Assembly (NCBI GenBank): GCA_000433115.1
Contig: FR892218.1
Span: 4,483 to 9,963 of the forward strand
From: Ruminococcus sp. CAG:382
GTDB lineage: Bacteria; Bacillota; Clostridia; Oscillospirales; CAG-382
DNA length: 5,481 nucleotides
Direction: 5' to 3'
A program made the position numbers and the translations under genes. The notes beneath the pieces are model-generated. The model was not told where the DNA came from, ran no database searches, and worked only from the letters and a program-made list of their open reading frames with translations. Positions 1 through 5,481 of the stretch are shown here, piece after piece. The first letter of the stretch is position 1, and each line of letters begins with the position of its first letter.

Positions 1-403
1 GCGCAAGCAGCCAGCCCGCCGCTTTGTCTGACTTTGCAAACAGCACCGCCGCAGCTATGACAAGGGCGAGCAGCAGAAGCAGCCAAACGAATGCGAAGGT
101 GTATGCCTTGAAATTGAAAAATATGATTGTCCAGAAAAAATTGACCGTGAGCTGAACCGCATAGAGTATTATCGCCTTGTCCCGGTATTCAGAGCCGCTC
201 ATCCACACGCGTGCAGCCGCAACAGCCATAAGGACATACAATATGGTCCAGACGATCGGAAAAAGCCAACCGGGAGGCGCGAAAGACGGCTTCGGAAGAT
301 TGCCGTAGTCCTCCATTGAGCCCATCGTGAGTGCCGCTGCAAGCGCGCCCACGGCAAGCGTTACGGCGATAAAAACGATGTATACCTTTGTGCTTGCTTT
401 CAT
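1..403 (-). CDS. tspO: TspO/MBR family membrane protein (tryptophan-rich sensory protein), 3' end beyond window
   Basis: The minus strand is open from an ATG at 403 to the left edge, giving 134 residues with no stop. AAGGAG (416-411) lies 7 bases before the ATG. The protein is very hydrophobic, with membrane segments near residues 7-27, 45-66, 78-97 and 101-123. The family signature is clear: KPSFAPPGWLFPIVWTILY at about 38-56, opening the second helix, and QLTVNFFWTIIFFNF at 84-98. TspO proteins are five-helix membrane proteins of about 155-160 residues that bind porphyrins and other hydrophobic ligands and are linked to tetrapyrrole and stress responses. Here only the fifth helix, roughly 20-25 residues, should be missing, because the sequence runs out at its expected beginning (GWLLA). 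The gene is divergent from the yfhO-like gene and shares a 131-base intergenic region with it. I see only a weak -10-like CATAAT (430-425) for its own promoter. The family assignment is firm; the ligand is unknown. Confidence 0.94.
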   Translation of the reverse strand, partial: MKASTKVYIVFIAVTLAVGALAAALTMGSMEDYGNLPKPSFAPPGWLFPIVWTILYVLMAVAAARVWMSGSEYRDKAIILYAVQLTVNFFWTIIFFNFKAYTFAFVWLLLLLALVIAAAVLFAKSDKAAGWLLA

Positions 404-444
404 CAGATCACTCCTTACGGTTCATATTATGCGCAGTCGGCAAC

Positions 445-454
445 AGAATATTCT
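445..454. promoter_or_regulatory. 10-base perfect palindrome, possible operator
   Basis: AGAATATTCT is a perfect inverted repeat that ends one base before the -35 box of the rightward promoter and lies 42 bases upstream of the tspO start. Its position would suit a regulator acting on one or both divergent genes. A 10-base palindrome can occur by chance in a region of this size, and I do not recognise it as a known operator. Confidence 0.25.
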
Positions 455-455
455 C

Positions 456-484
456 TTGACAAAAGTTCAAATTAAGTGTATTAT
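456..484 (+). promoter_or_regulatory. sigma-A type promoter for the yfhO-like/GH27 operon
   Basis: The -35 box TTGACA (456-461) matches consensus exactly. After a 17-base spacer comes TATTAT (479-484), one mismatch from the consensus -10. Transcription should begin near 491, giving a leader of about 44 bases. That leader carries AAAGGA (521-526) 8 bases before the ATG at 535. No promoter is evident before the GH27 gene, so this one probably drives both genes. Confidence 0.85.
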
Positions 485-534
485 TTTATTACAACGACTA
501 ATATACAGTTTATCAAAAGCAAAGGAATTAGATC

Positions 535-3105
535 ATGAAACTTGTCGACCTGATGTTCAACGATGATCCAAGTGTCATCAAGGACAAGTATTTCTATTAC
601 AAGCGAACATTTTTCACATCGCTGATACTTGCCTCACTGATAATTTTCCCGTTCGTCATTGTGGAATGGATACGTACAGGTGAACCGATATTCTTCTATT
701 ACGGCGACTACAACGTCCAGCAGCTTCCCTTCTATGAGCATTGTGTGCGTATGGTTCACGAGGGCAACTTCGGCTGGGACTGGAACACCGACCTCGGCTC
801 CAATTTCATCGGCAGCTATTCGTACTACCTTCTCGGCAGTCCGTTTTTCTGGATCATGTGCCTGTTCCCCGCAAGCTGGGCTCCGTATCTTATGGCGCCG
901 ATATATGTACTCAAGTTCGCGGTTGCGGCGGTACTCGCATATGCCTATCTCCAGCGCTTTGTAAAAAACAAAAGCTATGCCGTTCTCGGCGCACTGCTTT
1001 ACGCTTTTTCCGGGTTCCAGATTTATAATATTTTCTTCAACCAGTTCCACGAAGTCGTCGCGCTGTTCCCTCTCCTGCTTCTTGGCATGGAGGAGCTTGT
1101 TCAGAATGACCGCAAAGGGCTTTTTTGCATTGCGGTCGCGCTGAATTGCATGTGCAACTACTTCATGTTCTGCGGTCAGGTCGTATTCTGCATCGTCTAC
1201 TTCCTGTTCCGCTGTGCGACACGGACCTTCAAAATTACGGGCAAGCGATTCTTCAACCTCGCGTTTGAGGCTGTGTGCGGCGTCGCAATCGCGTCGCTGC
1301 TGTTCCTGCCCGCAATTTTCGGACTTATCGGCAACACCCGTCTCGGCTCGTTTTATTCCGGTATAAAGATGTTCTTTTGGTATAAGAACGGCAGTATTTA
1401 CACCGAGCGCTACGGTCATATCCTGCAATCGCTCTTCTTTCCGCCCGACATTCCGTCAAGAGTCAATTTCTTTTACGGTCACGAAACACGCTGGGCATCA
1501 AATGCCGCATGGGTTCCTCTGTTCGGCATGACCGGCGCATTCGCCTTCATGCACGCACGCAAAAAGAGCGTTTTCACATACATGATACCCTGCTTTGTGA
1601 TTTTCGCATTCGTGCCGCTTCTCAATTCGACATTCTTCATGCTCAACAGCTCGTATTACGCGCGTTGGATATATATGCTCATAATGCTTCTCGTTGTGGC
1701 AACGATCGCCGCGCTCGATGACGACAAAGTGAGTTTCAAGGGAGCAACGCTTGTCAGCGCCGGAGTAATCACCGCCGTGACCTTCTATTGCGGACTTATG
1801 TGGCACCTGAACGACGAACGGACGGAAACCACATATTCCCTCGGCAGAGAGCCGTTTTCGGGAAGACTCTGGATCTCGGTCGTCATCGCTCTCGGTTCGC
1901 TCGCACTGCTTTTTTACATCATCAAGCGCTACCGCAAAACACCCGCGTTTGCACGTGTGCTGACACTTGCCTGCTGCGGCGTTATTGTGCTCTATTCCGT
2001 CGTCCACATCACCTGCGGCAAGAACCATTCGTCAAACACCAAGACAATAGTCAAAGAAGCAATAAACGGTGAAGTCGACCTGCATGACGACAGCTTCTAC
2101 CGCATCGACTTCTTCCGCAAGAGCGGTGTTTACACAAACGTATACGACAACCTCGGCATTTCATGGGAGATACCGTCTGTGGAATGCTTTCATACCGTCG
2201 TGCCGCCCTCCATCATGGAGTTTTATGATTCCAAAAACGGCGTTGCCGACGGACGCGCCGTCGGCAGCCGCAACGATTACAAATACTACGGTCTGCGCCC
2301 CTTCCTCTCGGTAAAGTATTCATTCATACGTACCGGTTCCGCAAGCAAGCACTACGGTCATGAAAAGGGCTATAACTTCGAAAAATACGACGAACAGGCA
2401 GGCTATACCATCTTCAAAGATGAGAACTGTCTCGATATGGGCTTTTCGTATGATTATTTCATGACGGAAAGCGAATACAACAAAATAAGCAAGGGCAACA
2501 GGCATATACTGCTGGTCAAATACCTCATCGTGCCCGATGAGATGCACGACTACTATGCGTCATTTATGACCGAAGCGGTTGATCCCGACACGGAAATCGC
2601 AGAGGGTGAAAACAAGGTGCATCGTGTCAGCGCAAATCAGAAATCGTTTGAAGCCGCGCTTACTGAGCGCCGCGACGATTGCTGCGACACGTTTGAATAC
2701 GACAGCCACAGCTTCACCGCAACGACAACACTTGATTCGAAGAACGTGGTGCTGTTCAGCGTGCCGTATGATCTCGGCTGGAGCGCATACGTAAACGGCG
2801 AAAAGAAAGATGTTCTGCGCGTCACCTACGGCTTCATGGCTGTCGAATGCGAGAGCGGATACAACGAAATCGAATTCAGATATGAAACACCCGGACTCAA
2901 GGTCGGTGCGCTCGTCACTCTCGGAGGTATTGTCCTGCTCACCGTATATCTTGTCATTTCAAAGAAAAAAGGTGAAAAGCCGTCATACCGCTTCTTCACC
3001 GAAAGCTATTACGAAATCGATGTTTCCTCAGATCCCAGACCCGACGAAAAAGAAAAAGCTGCGGATGAGTCCAAGAAAGACAAAACAGAAGGAGAAACAA
3101 AATGA
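535..3105 (+). CDS. yfhO: YfhO-family polytopic membrane protein (GT-C-like glycosyltransferase)
   Basis: This 856-residue protein starts at an ATG with a well-placed AAAGGA. It has a first membrane helix at about 27-46, then a long run of hydrophobic helices between about 117 and 492. An extracytoplasmic region of nearly 300 residues follows, then a last helix near 790-808. The first outside loop carries the family hallmark YYGDYNVQQLPFYEH (55-69) and GWDWNTDLGSNFIGSY (80-95). Acidic D58, D82 and D86 are candidate catalytic or metal and lipid-phosphate contact residues. The end of the soluble domain, FSVPYDLGWSAYVNG (741-755) followed by YGFMAVE, is also typical of YfhO. Length matches the Bacillus subtilis protein (about 860). 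Known relatives transfer a sugar from an undecaprenyl carrier to lipoteichoic acid or another surface polymer; donor and acceptor here are unknown. After the last helix comes a charged Lys/Glu/Asp-rich cytoplasmic tail (809-856), whose final codons contain the ribosome binding site of the next gene. No partner glycosyltransferase or flippase gene is in the window. Confidence 0.92.
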   Translation: MKLVDLMFNDDPSVIKDKYFYYKRTFFTSLILASLIIFPFVIVEWIRTGEPIFFYYGDYNVQQLPFYEHCVRMVHEGNFGWDWNTDLGSNFIGSYSYYLLGSPFFWIMCLFPASWAPYLMAPIYVLKFAVAAVLAYAYLQRFVKNKSYAVLGALLYAFSGFQIYNIFFNQFHEVVALFPLLLLGMEELVQNDRKGLFCIAVALNCMCNYFMFCGQVVFCIVYFLFRCATRTFKITGKRFFNLAFEAVCGVAIASLLFLPAIFGLIGNTRLGSFYSGIKMFFWYKNGSIYTERYGHILQSLFFPPDIPSRVNFFYGHETRWASNAAWVPLFGMTGAFAFMHARKKSVFTYMIPCFVIFAFVPLLNSTFFMLNSSYYARWIYMLIMLLVVATIAALDDDKVSFKGATLVSAGVITAVTFYCGLMWHLNDERTETTYSLGREPFSGRLWISVVIALGSLALLFYIIKRYRKTPAFARVLTLACCGVIVLYSVVHITCGKNHSSNTKTIVKEAINGEVDLHDDSFYRIDFFRKSGVYTNVYDNLGISWEIPSVECFHTVVPPSIMEFYDSKNGVADGRAVGSRNDYKYYGLRPFLSVKYSFIRTGSASKHYGHEKGYNFEKYDEQAGYTIFKDENCLDMGFSYDYFMTESEYNKISKGNRHILLVKYLIVPDEMHDYYASFMTEAVDPDTEIAEGENKVHRVSANQKSFEAALTERRDDCCDTFEYDSHSFTATTTLDSKNVVLFSVPYDLGWSAYVNGEKKDVLRVTYGFMAVECESGYNEIEFRYETPGLKVGALVTLGGIVLLTVYLVISKKKGEKPSYRFFTESYYEIDVSSDPRPDEKEKAADESKKDKTEGETK
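3089..3094 (+). promoter_or_regulatory. ribosome binding site of the GH27 gene, inside the yfhO-like coding region
   Basis: AAGGAG lies 7 bases before the ATG at 3102 and is read as part of the last codons of the upstream gene. With the ATGA stop/start overlap at 3102-3105 it supports translational coupling and fixes the start of the downstream gene. Confidence 0.85.
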
Positions 3106-4223
3106 TTTTTGCACAGAAGCCGCCCATGGGGTGGAACGCATGGAACTATTTCGGCTATGCCGATATCAATGAACAGGTGGTACGCGAAACAGCCGACGCG
3201 ATGGTTGAAAAAGGCTTCCGCGACGCAGGATACAACATCGTTCAGGTGGACGATGCGTGGCTTTTGCAAAAGCGCGACGAAAACGGCGATCTCCAGCCCA
3301 ACCCCGAACGCTTCCCCTCCGGAATGAAGGCGCTCGGTGACTATATTCACGAGCGCGGAATGAAATTCGGTCTTTATGCCGGTGCGGGAGTCATGACATA
3401 TGCAAACTGCTGCGGAAGCTACGGGCATGAACGCCATGACGCTGCGACCTTTGCAAAGTGGGGCGTTGACGTTCTGAAATACGACTTCGGATATATTGCA
3501 CCGGGCTGCAACATCGAAAATCTGTTCAGACGTATGGGGCAGGCGTTACGTGAAAGCGGCAGGGACATCATGCTTGCCGCCTGCTACGGCAGTACGACGA
3601 TAACTCCCTGGATACGCTCCACCGGCGCATCAATGTGGCGTCTTTCCGGCGACATCACCGACAGCTGGGATTCGATTGTAAAAGTCGCGAAAAACGCGCT
3701 TTCCGTCGGCGGATACAGCGGTCCGTGCGGCTGGAACGACCCGGATATGATGGTTGTAGGGCTTGACGGCAAGGGCTTTGTCGGCGGCATCGGCGGAGGC
3801 TGTACTCTGAACGAATACAGCGCGCATTTTGCGATTTGGTGCATGCTTTCAGCACCCCTGCTTATGGGACACGATGTCAGGAACACCACCCCCGAGATTG
3901 CCGAGATACTTCTCAACAAGGAGCTTATTGCGATAAACCAGGATGACCTCGGCATTCAGGCATTCACTCTTCCGCCTATGAGCAACGATGATTTCATCCT
4001 TGCCAAGCCGCTTTACGGCGGCGACATCGCATTCTGCCTTATAAACGACTGGGATGTGCCCAAGCGCATGATCCTCTCATGGGAATACTGCGGATGGGAG
4101 GTCACAGACCGTGTCAGAATACGCGACGTGATAAACCACAAGGAGCTCGGCGAATTCGAATGCGGCACCGATATCATCGTGCCCGCACATTCGGCAGTGG
4201 TCTGGAAGGCGACGAGAATATAA
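3102..4223 (+). CDS. glycoside hydrolase family 27 enzyme (alpha-galactosidase-like, probably cytoplasmic)
   Basis: The 373-residue protein begins with the GH27 entry motif PPMGWNAWNYFG (7-18). A (beta/alpha)8 barrel follows to about residue 285, then a C-terminal beta-sandwich domain. Visible active-site elements are VDDAW (49-53; paired Asp that bind the sugar), LKYD (125-128; D128 the likely nucleophile), and R180 with SGDITDSW (182-189; D184 the likely acid/base). CGWNDPDMMVVG (209-220) and LSAPLLMGHDVR (249-260) are also family hallmarks. GH27 enzymes are retaining glycosidases, mostly alpha-galactosidases, but the family also holds alpha-N-acetylgalactosaminidases, beta-L-arabinopyranosidases and isomalto-dextranases. 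No signal peptide or membrane segment is present, so the enzyme should stay in the cytoplasm. The usual Cys-Glu-Trp sugar-recognition loop reads ACYGS (160-164) here, so the exact substrate is uncertain. The gene is coupled to the upstream yfhO-like gene by an ATGA overlap and is followed by a terminator. Confidence 0.92.
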   Translation: MIFAQKPPMGWNAWNYFGYADINEQVVRETADAMVEKGFRDAGYNIVQVDDAWLLQKRDENGDLQPNPERFPSGMKALGDYIHERGMKFGLYAGAGVMTYANCCGSYGHERHDAATFAKWGVDVLKYDFGYIAPGCNIENLFRRMGQALRESGRDIMLAACYGSTTITPWIRSTGASMWRLSGDITDSWDSIVKVAKNALSVGGYSGPCGWNDPDMMVVGLDGKGFVGGIGGGCTLNEYSAHFAIWCMLSAPLLMGHDVRNTTPEIAEILLNKELIAINQDDLGIQAFTLPPMSNDDFILAKPLYGGDIAFCLINDWDVPKRMILSWEYCGWEVTDRVRIRDVINHKELGEFECGTDIIVPAHSAVVWKATRI

Positions 4224-4259
4224 ATACTGCCTGAGGTTAAAATCAAATATCAAAAACAT

Positions 4260-4302
4260 AAGCAGCGTTCCCGCCGTAAAAAGCGGAAGAAACGCTGCTT
4301 TT
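4260..4302. terminator. intrinsic terminator between convergent genes, possibly bidirectional
   Basis: AAGCAGCGTT (4260-4269) pairs perfectly with AACGCTGCTT (4291-4300). An inner CCGC/GCGG stem (4271-4274 with 4283-4286) closes an 8-base loop. On the plus strand the hairpin runs into TTTT (4299-4302), 36 bases after the GH27 stop. On the minus strand it is followed, after AT, by TTTTT, and it begins 12 bases past the stop of the convergent gene. It could serve both genes. Confidence 0.85.
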
Positions 4303-4311
4303 GATTATGCT

Positions 4312-5337
4312 TTACTTTTCGTATTCGGTAAGGTCTGTTGCATAGCAGTATTTTGCCGAGGTGAATTTTCCGAAGATGTATTTGTTGCTGGCGGATTCGC
4401 ACATGGTATACAGCTTTCCGTCAACGAACACGATCTCTTCCGACATGGGAGCGATCTTTATATCGTGAGCAAGGCAGGAAGAATCAAGTGCATAAAGCGG
4501 GACGTTCTGACCGAGAACATCTATATTCCCCTCCCGCTTCGGATTATTATAGACATAAATATGCGAAAACGCGGGACCGTATGATGTTGAGAGGCAGAAA
4601 CGCCCGTTGCCGTCAAAGCACATTCCCTGAACAAGCCCGGTCGTGGAATATGCCGCTTCTATCTGAGGTGAAATGCCGAATTCGGCATCGGCATCGAGTT
4701 TATACGCAAGTATAAGCGCGGTATTGCTGTCGCCTGCGGCGGTTTTGTATTTATGGCTGTCGGGAGTGGGGTAATTTGCCTCGCGGTAAAACTCGCCGAC
4801 ATATATCATTCCGTCCTGCGCGTGTGTATACGCGACGCCAAGCTTATCGTTATCCGTTACGGTCGAGAAAATTCCGAGCGACTTCACGCTGTCGCCGTCG
4901 TTCGCCTTTTCGAAATCGTCACGCGAATACACGACAAGTCCCTTACTGCCTGCAACGTATACATAACTGCCGCTCACGGTGATGCCGCCGACATGACCGG
5001 TATACGCGCTGCCGTCCTTATCGGCAAGTGACAGTCTTTTCACTTCATTGCCGCTTTGCTTTGACACAATGCCGACCTGTGATGCTTTTCCGTCGGAGCG
5101 GTAGCCGGTGACATAAAACCAATCGGAACCGGAATCATACGCAAGCCCCTGGACGATCATTCCGTCCGAAAGCCCCGGAATCACAAATGTTTTTTCGGAA
5201 TTTGCGTAATACTCATGGACCGGAATGCGGAAATACAGACGCGCCGCAAGAAGAATGAGCAAAACGACGCCGACAATGACGCAGCCTACAGTCAACACTA
5301 TTCTGCCCGGCGATTTCTTTTTCGCTGTTTCTGACAT
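4312..5337 (-). CDS. membrane-anchored beta-propeller-like protein of unknown function
   Basis: This 341-residue protein starts at an ATG preceded by AGAGG (5351-5347) 9 bases upstream, which itself follows a strong promoter. A short Lys-rich N-terminus (KKKSPGR) and a single hydrophobic helix at about 13-33 indicate a signal anchor, with the rest outside the membrane; no lipobox is seen. The outer part shows recurring blade-like units of a Gly-rich turn, a hydrophobic strand and an aromatic strand: VQGLAYDSGSDWFYVTGY (62-79), GHVGGITVSGSYVYVAG (114-130), LGVAYTHAQDGMIYVGEFY (166-184), LVQGMCFDGNGRFCLSTSYG (235-254) and IKIAPMSEEIVFVDGKLYTM (293-312). This suggests a five- to seven-bladed propeller. 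From memory, similar secreted or anchored proteins occur in Bacillota and actinobacteria, without a known activity. I see no catalytic motif, so ligand binding or a scaffold role is as likely as enzymatic function. It is convergent with the GH27 gene and transcribed separately, so the context does not define its job. Confidence 0.85.
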   Translation of the reverse strand: MSETAKKKSPGRIVLTVGCVIVGVVLLILLAARLYFRIPVHEYYANSEKTFVIPGLSDGMIVQGLAYDSGSDWFYVTGYRSDGKASQVGIVSKQSGNEVKRLSLADKDGSAYTGHVGGITVSGSYVYVAGSKGLVVYSRDDFEKANDGDSVKSLGIFSTVTDNDKLGVAYTHAQDGMIYVGEFYREANYPTPDSHKYKTAAGDSNTALILAYKLDADAEFGISPQIEAAYSTTGLVQGMCFDGNGRFCLSTSYGPAFSHIYVYNNPKREGNIDVLGQNVPLYALDSSCLAHDIKIAPMSEEIVFVDGKLYTMCESASNKYIFGKFTSAKYCYATDLTEYEK

Positions 5338-5371
5338 GGTTTTGATCCTCTTTTTGAATTATTATGCATTA

Positions 5372-5400
5372 ATTATATCAAATCGTACTTTTGGGGTCAA
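5372..5400 (-). promoter_or_regulatory. sigma-A type promoter for the propeller-like gene
   Basis: Read on the minus strand, TTGACC (5400-5395) is followed by a 17-base spacer and a perfect TATAAT (5377-5372). Transcription should start near 5365, about 28 bases before the ATG at 5337. This makes the gene an independent unit, and the near-consensus elements suggest strong basal expression. Confidence 0.85.
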
Positions 5401-5422
5401 TAGTCAAAAGCGCATAACTTTA

Positions 5423-5471
5423 CGAAAAAAGCAGTGGCCGGGTCAACAGCCGCTGCTTCTTCGCGTTTTTT
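5423..5471. terminator. intrinsic terminator-like hairpin near the right edge
   Basis: AAGCAGTGGC (5429-5438) pairs with GCCGCTGCTT (5449-5458) around a 10-base loop. In plus-strand RNA the single imperfect pair is a U-G wobble, and the stem can extend to CG/CG at 5423-5424 with 5462-5463, with T6 at 5466-5471 just beyond. In minus-strand RNA the same pair is a C-A mismatch, but the stem runs straight into T6 (5430-5425). It most simply ends a minus-strand gene lying to the right of the window, ahead of the promoter at 5400. A plus-strand leader or attenuator role is the alternative. Confidence 0.6.
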
Positions 5472-5481
5472 GGAGAGAATG

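Noticed and set aside
404..461. Own promoter for tspO on the minus strand
   Set aside because: A CATAAT at 430-425 resembles a -10 box, but no acceptable -35 box lies 16-18 bases upstream; too weak to annotate.
327..566. Open frame of 79 codons on the plus strand covering the divergent intergenic region
   Set aside because: It is antisense to the start of tspO, runs through the promoter and overlaps the yfhO start in another frame.
634..1428. Open frame of 264 codons on the minus strand opposite the yfhO-like gene
   Set aside because: It is fully antisense to a gene with strong family motifs. Its translation is highly polar with scattered Cys and His and no recognisable domain, as expected from reading the complement of a hydrophobic protein.
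1498..2028. Open frame of 176 codons on the minus strand
   Set aside because: It is antisense to membrane helices of the yfhO-like protein; the composition is that of a complement shadow and no family is recognisable.
3009..3437. Open frame of 142 codons on the minus strand across the yfhO/GH27 junction
   Set aside because: It spans the ends of two well-supported coupled genes on the other strand and shows no family motif.
5479..5481. ATG at the very end of the plus strand after TTTTTTGGAGAGA
   Set aside because: The GGAG-to-ATG spacing is only 3 bases and no codons are visible after it, so a gene start cannot be supported.
5402..5481. Possible C-terminal end of a minus-strand gene entering from the right
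   Set aside because: All three minus-strand frames reach a stop within the window, but the short peptides carry no recognisable sequence and the region contains a hairpin, so no frame can be preferred.

Overview
The window reads as a moderate-GC chromosomal segment of a low-GC-lineage Gram-positive bacterium, most likely a member of the Clostridia (Bacillota). The grounds are AAGGAG-type ribosome binding sites, textbook housekeeping (sigma-A) promoters with 17-base spacers, compact intrinsic terminators, a TspO/MBR protein, a YfhO-type polytopic protein of about 860 residues, and a cytoplasmic family 27 glycosidase. I cannot name a genus. I see no rRNA, tRNA, insertion sequence, CRISPR array, phage gene or attachment site.

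Layout from left to right. Positions 1-403 (minus strand) hold the first 134 codons of a TspO/MBR gene whose 3' end lies beyond the left edge. Positions 404-534 are a divergent intergenic region with a near-consensus promoter for the rightward genes and a 10-base palindrome just upstream of its -35 box. Positions 535-3105 encode a large YfhO-family membrane glycosyltransferase-like protein. Its stop overlaps the start of the next gene (ATGA, 3102-3105), a GH27 glycoside hydrolase (3102-4223), so the two look like one translationally coupled operon. An intrinsic terminator hairpin at 4260-4302 separates this operon from a convergent minus-strand gene (4312-5337). That gene encodes a membrane-anchored, probably extracytoplasmic beta-propeller-like protein with its own strong promoter (5372-5400). 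A second hairpin (5423-5471) lies near the right edge and probably ends a transcript of a neighbouring gene outside the window.

The central pair suggests carbohydrate or cell-envelope metabolism. YfhO relatives transfer a lipid-linked sugar to a surface polymer on the outer face of the membrane. The GH27 enzyme has no signal peptide and should act on alpha-galactoside-like substrates in the cytoplasm. A shared substrate sugar is an inference, not something the sequence proves. Nothing here amounts to a clearly new system. The best leads are the translational coupling of a membrane transferase to a glycosidase, the divergent sugar-recognition loops of that glycosidase, and the uncharacterised membrane-anchored propeller protein.
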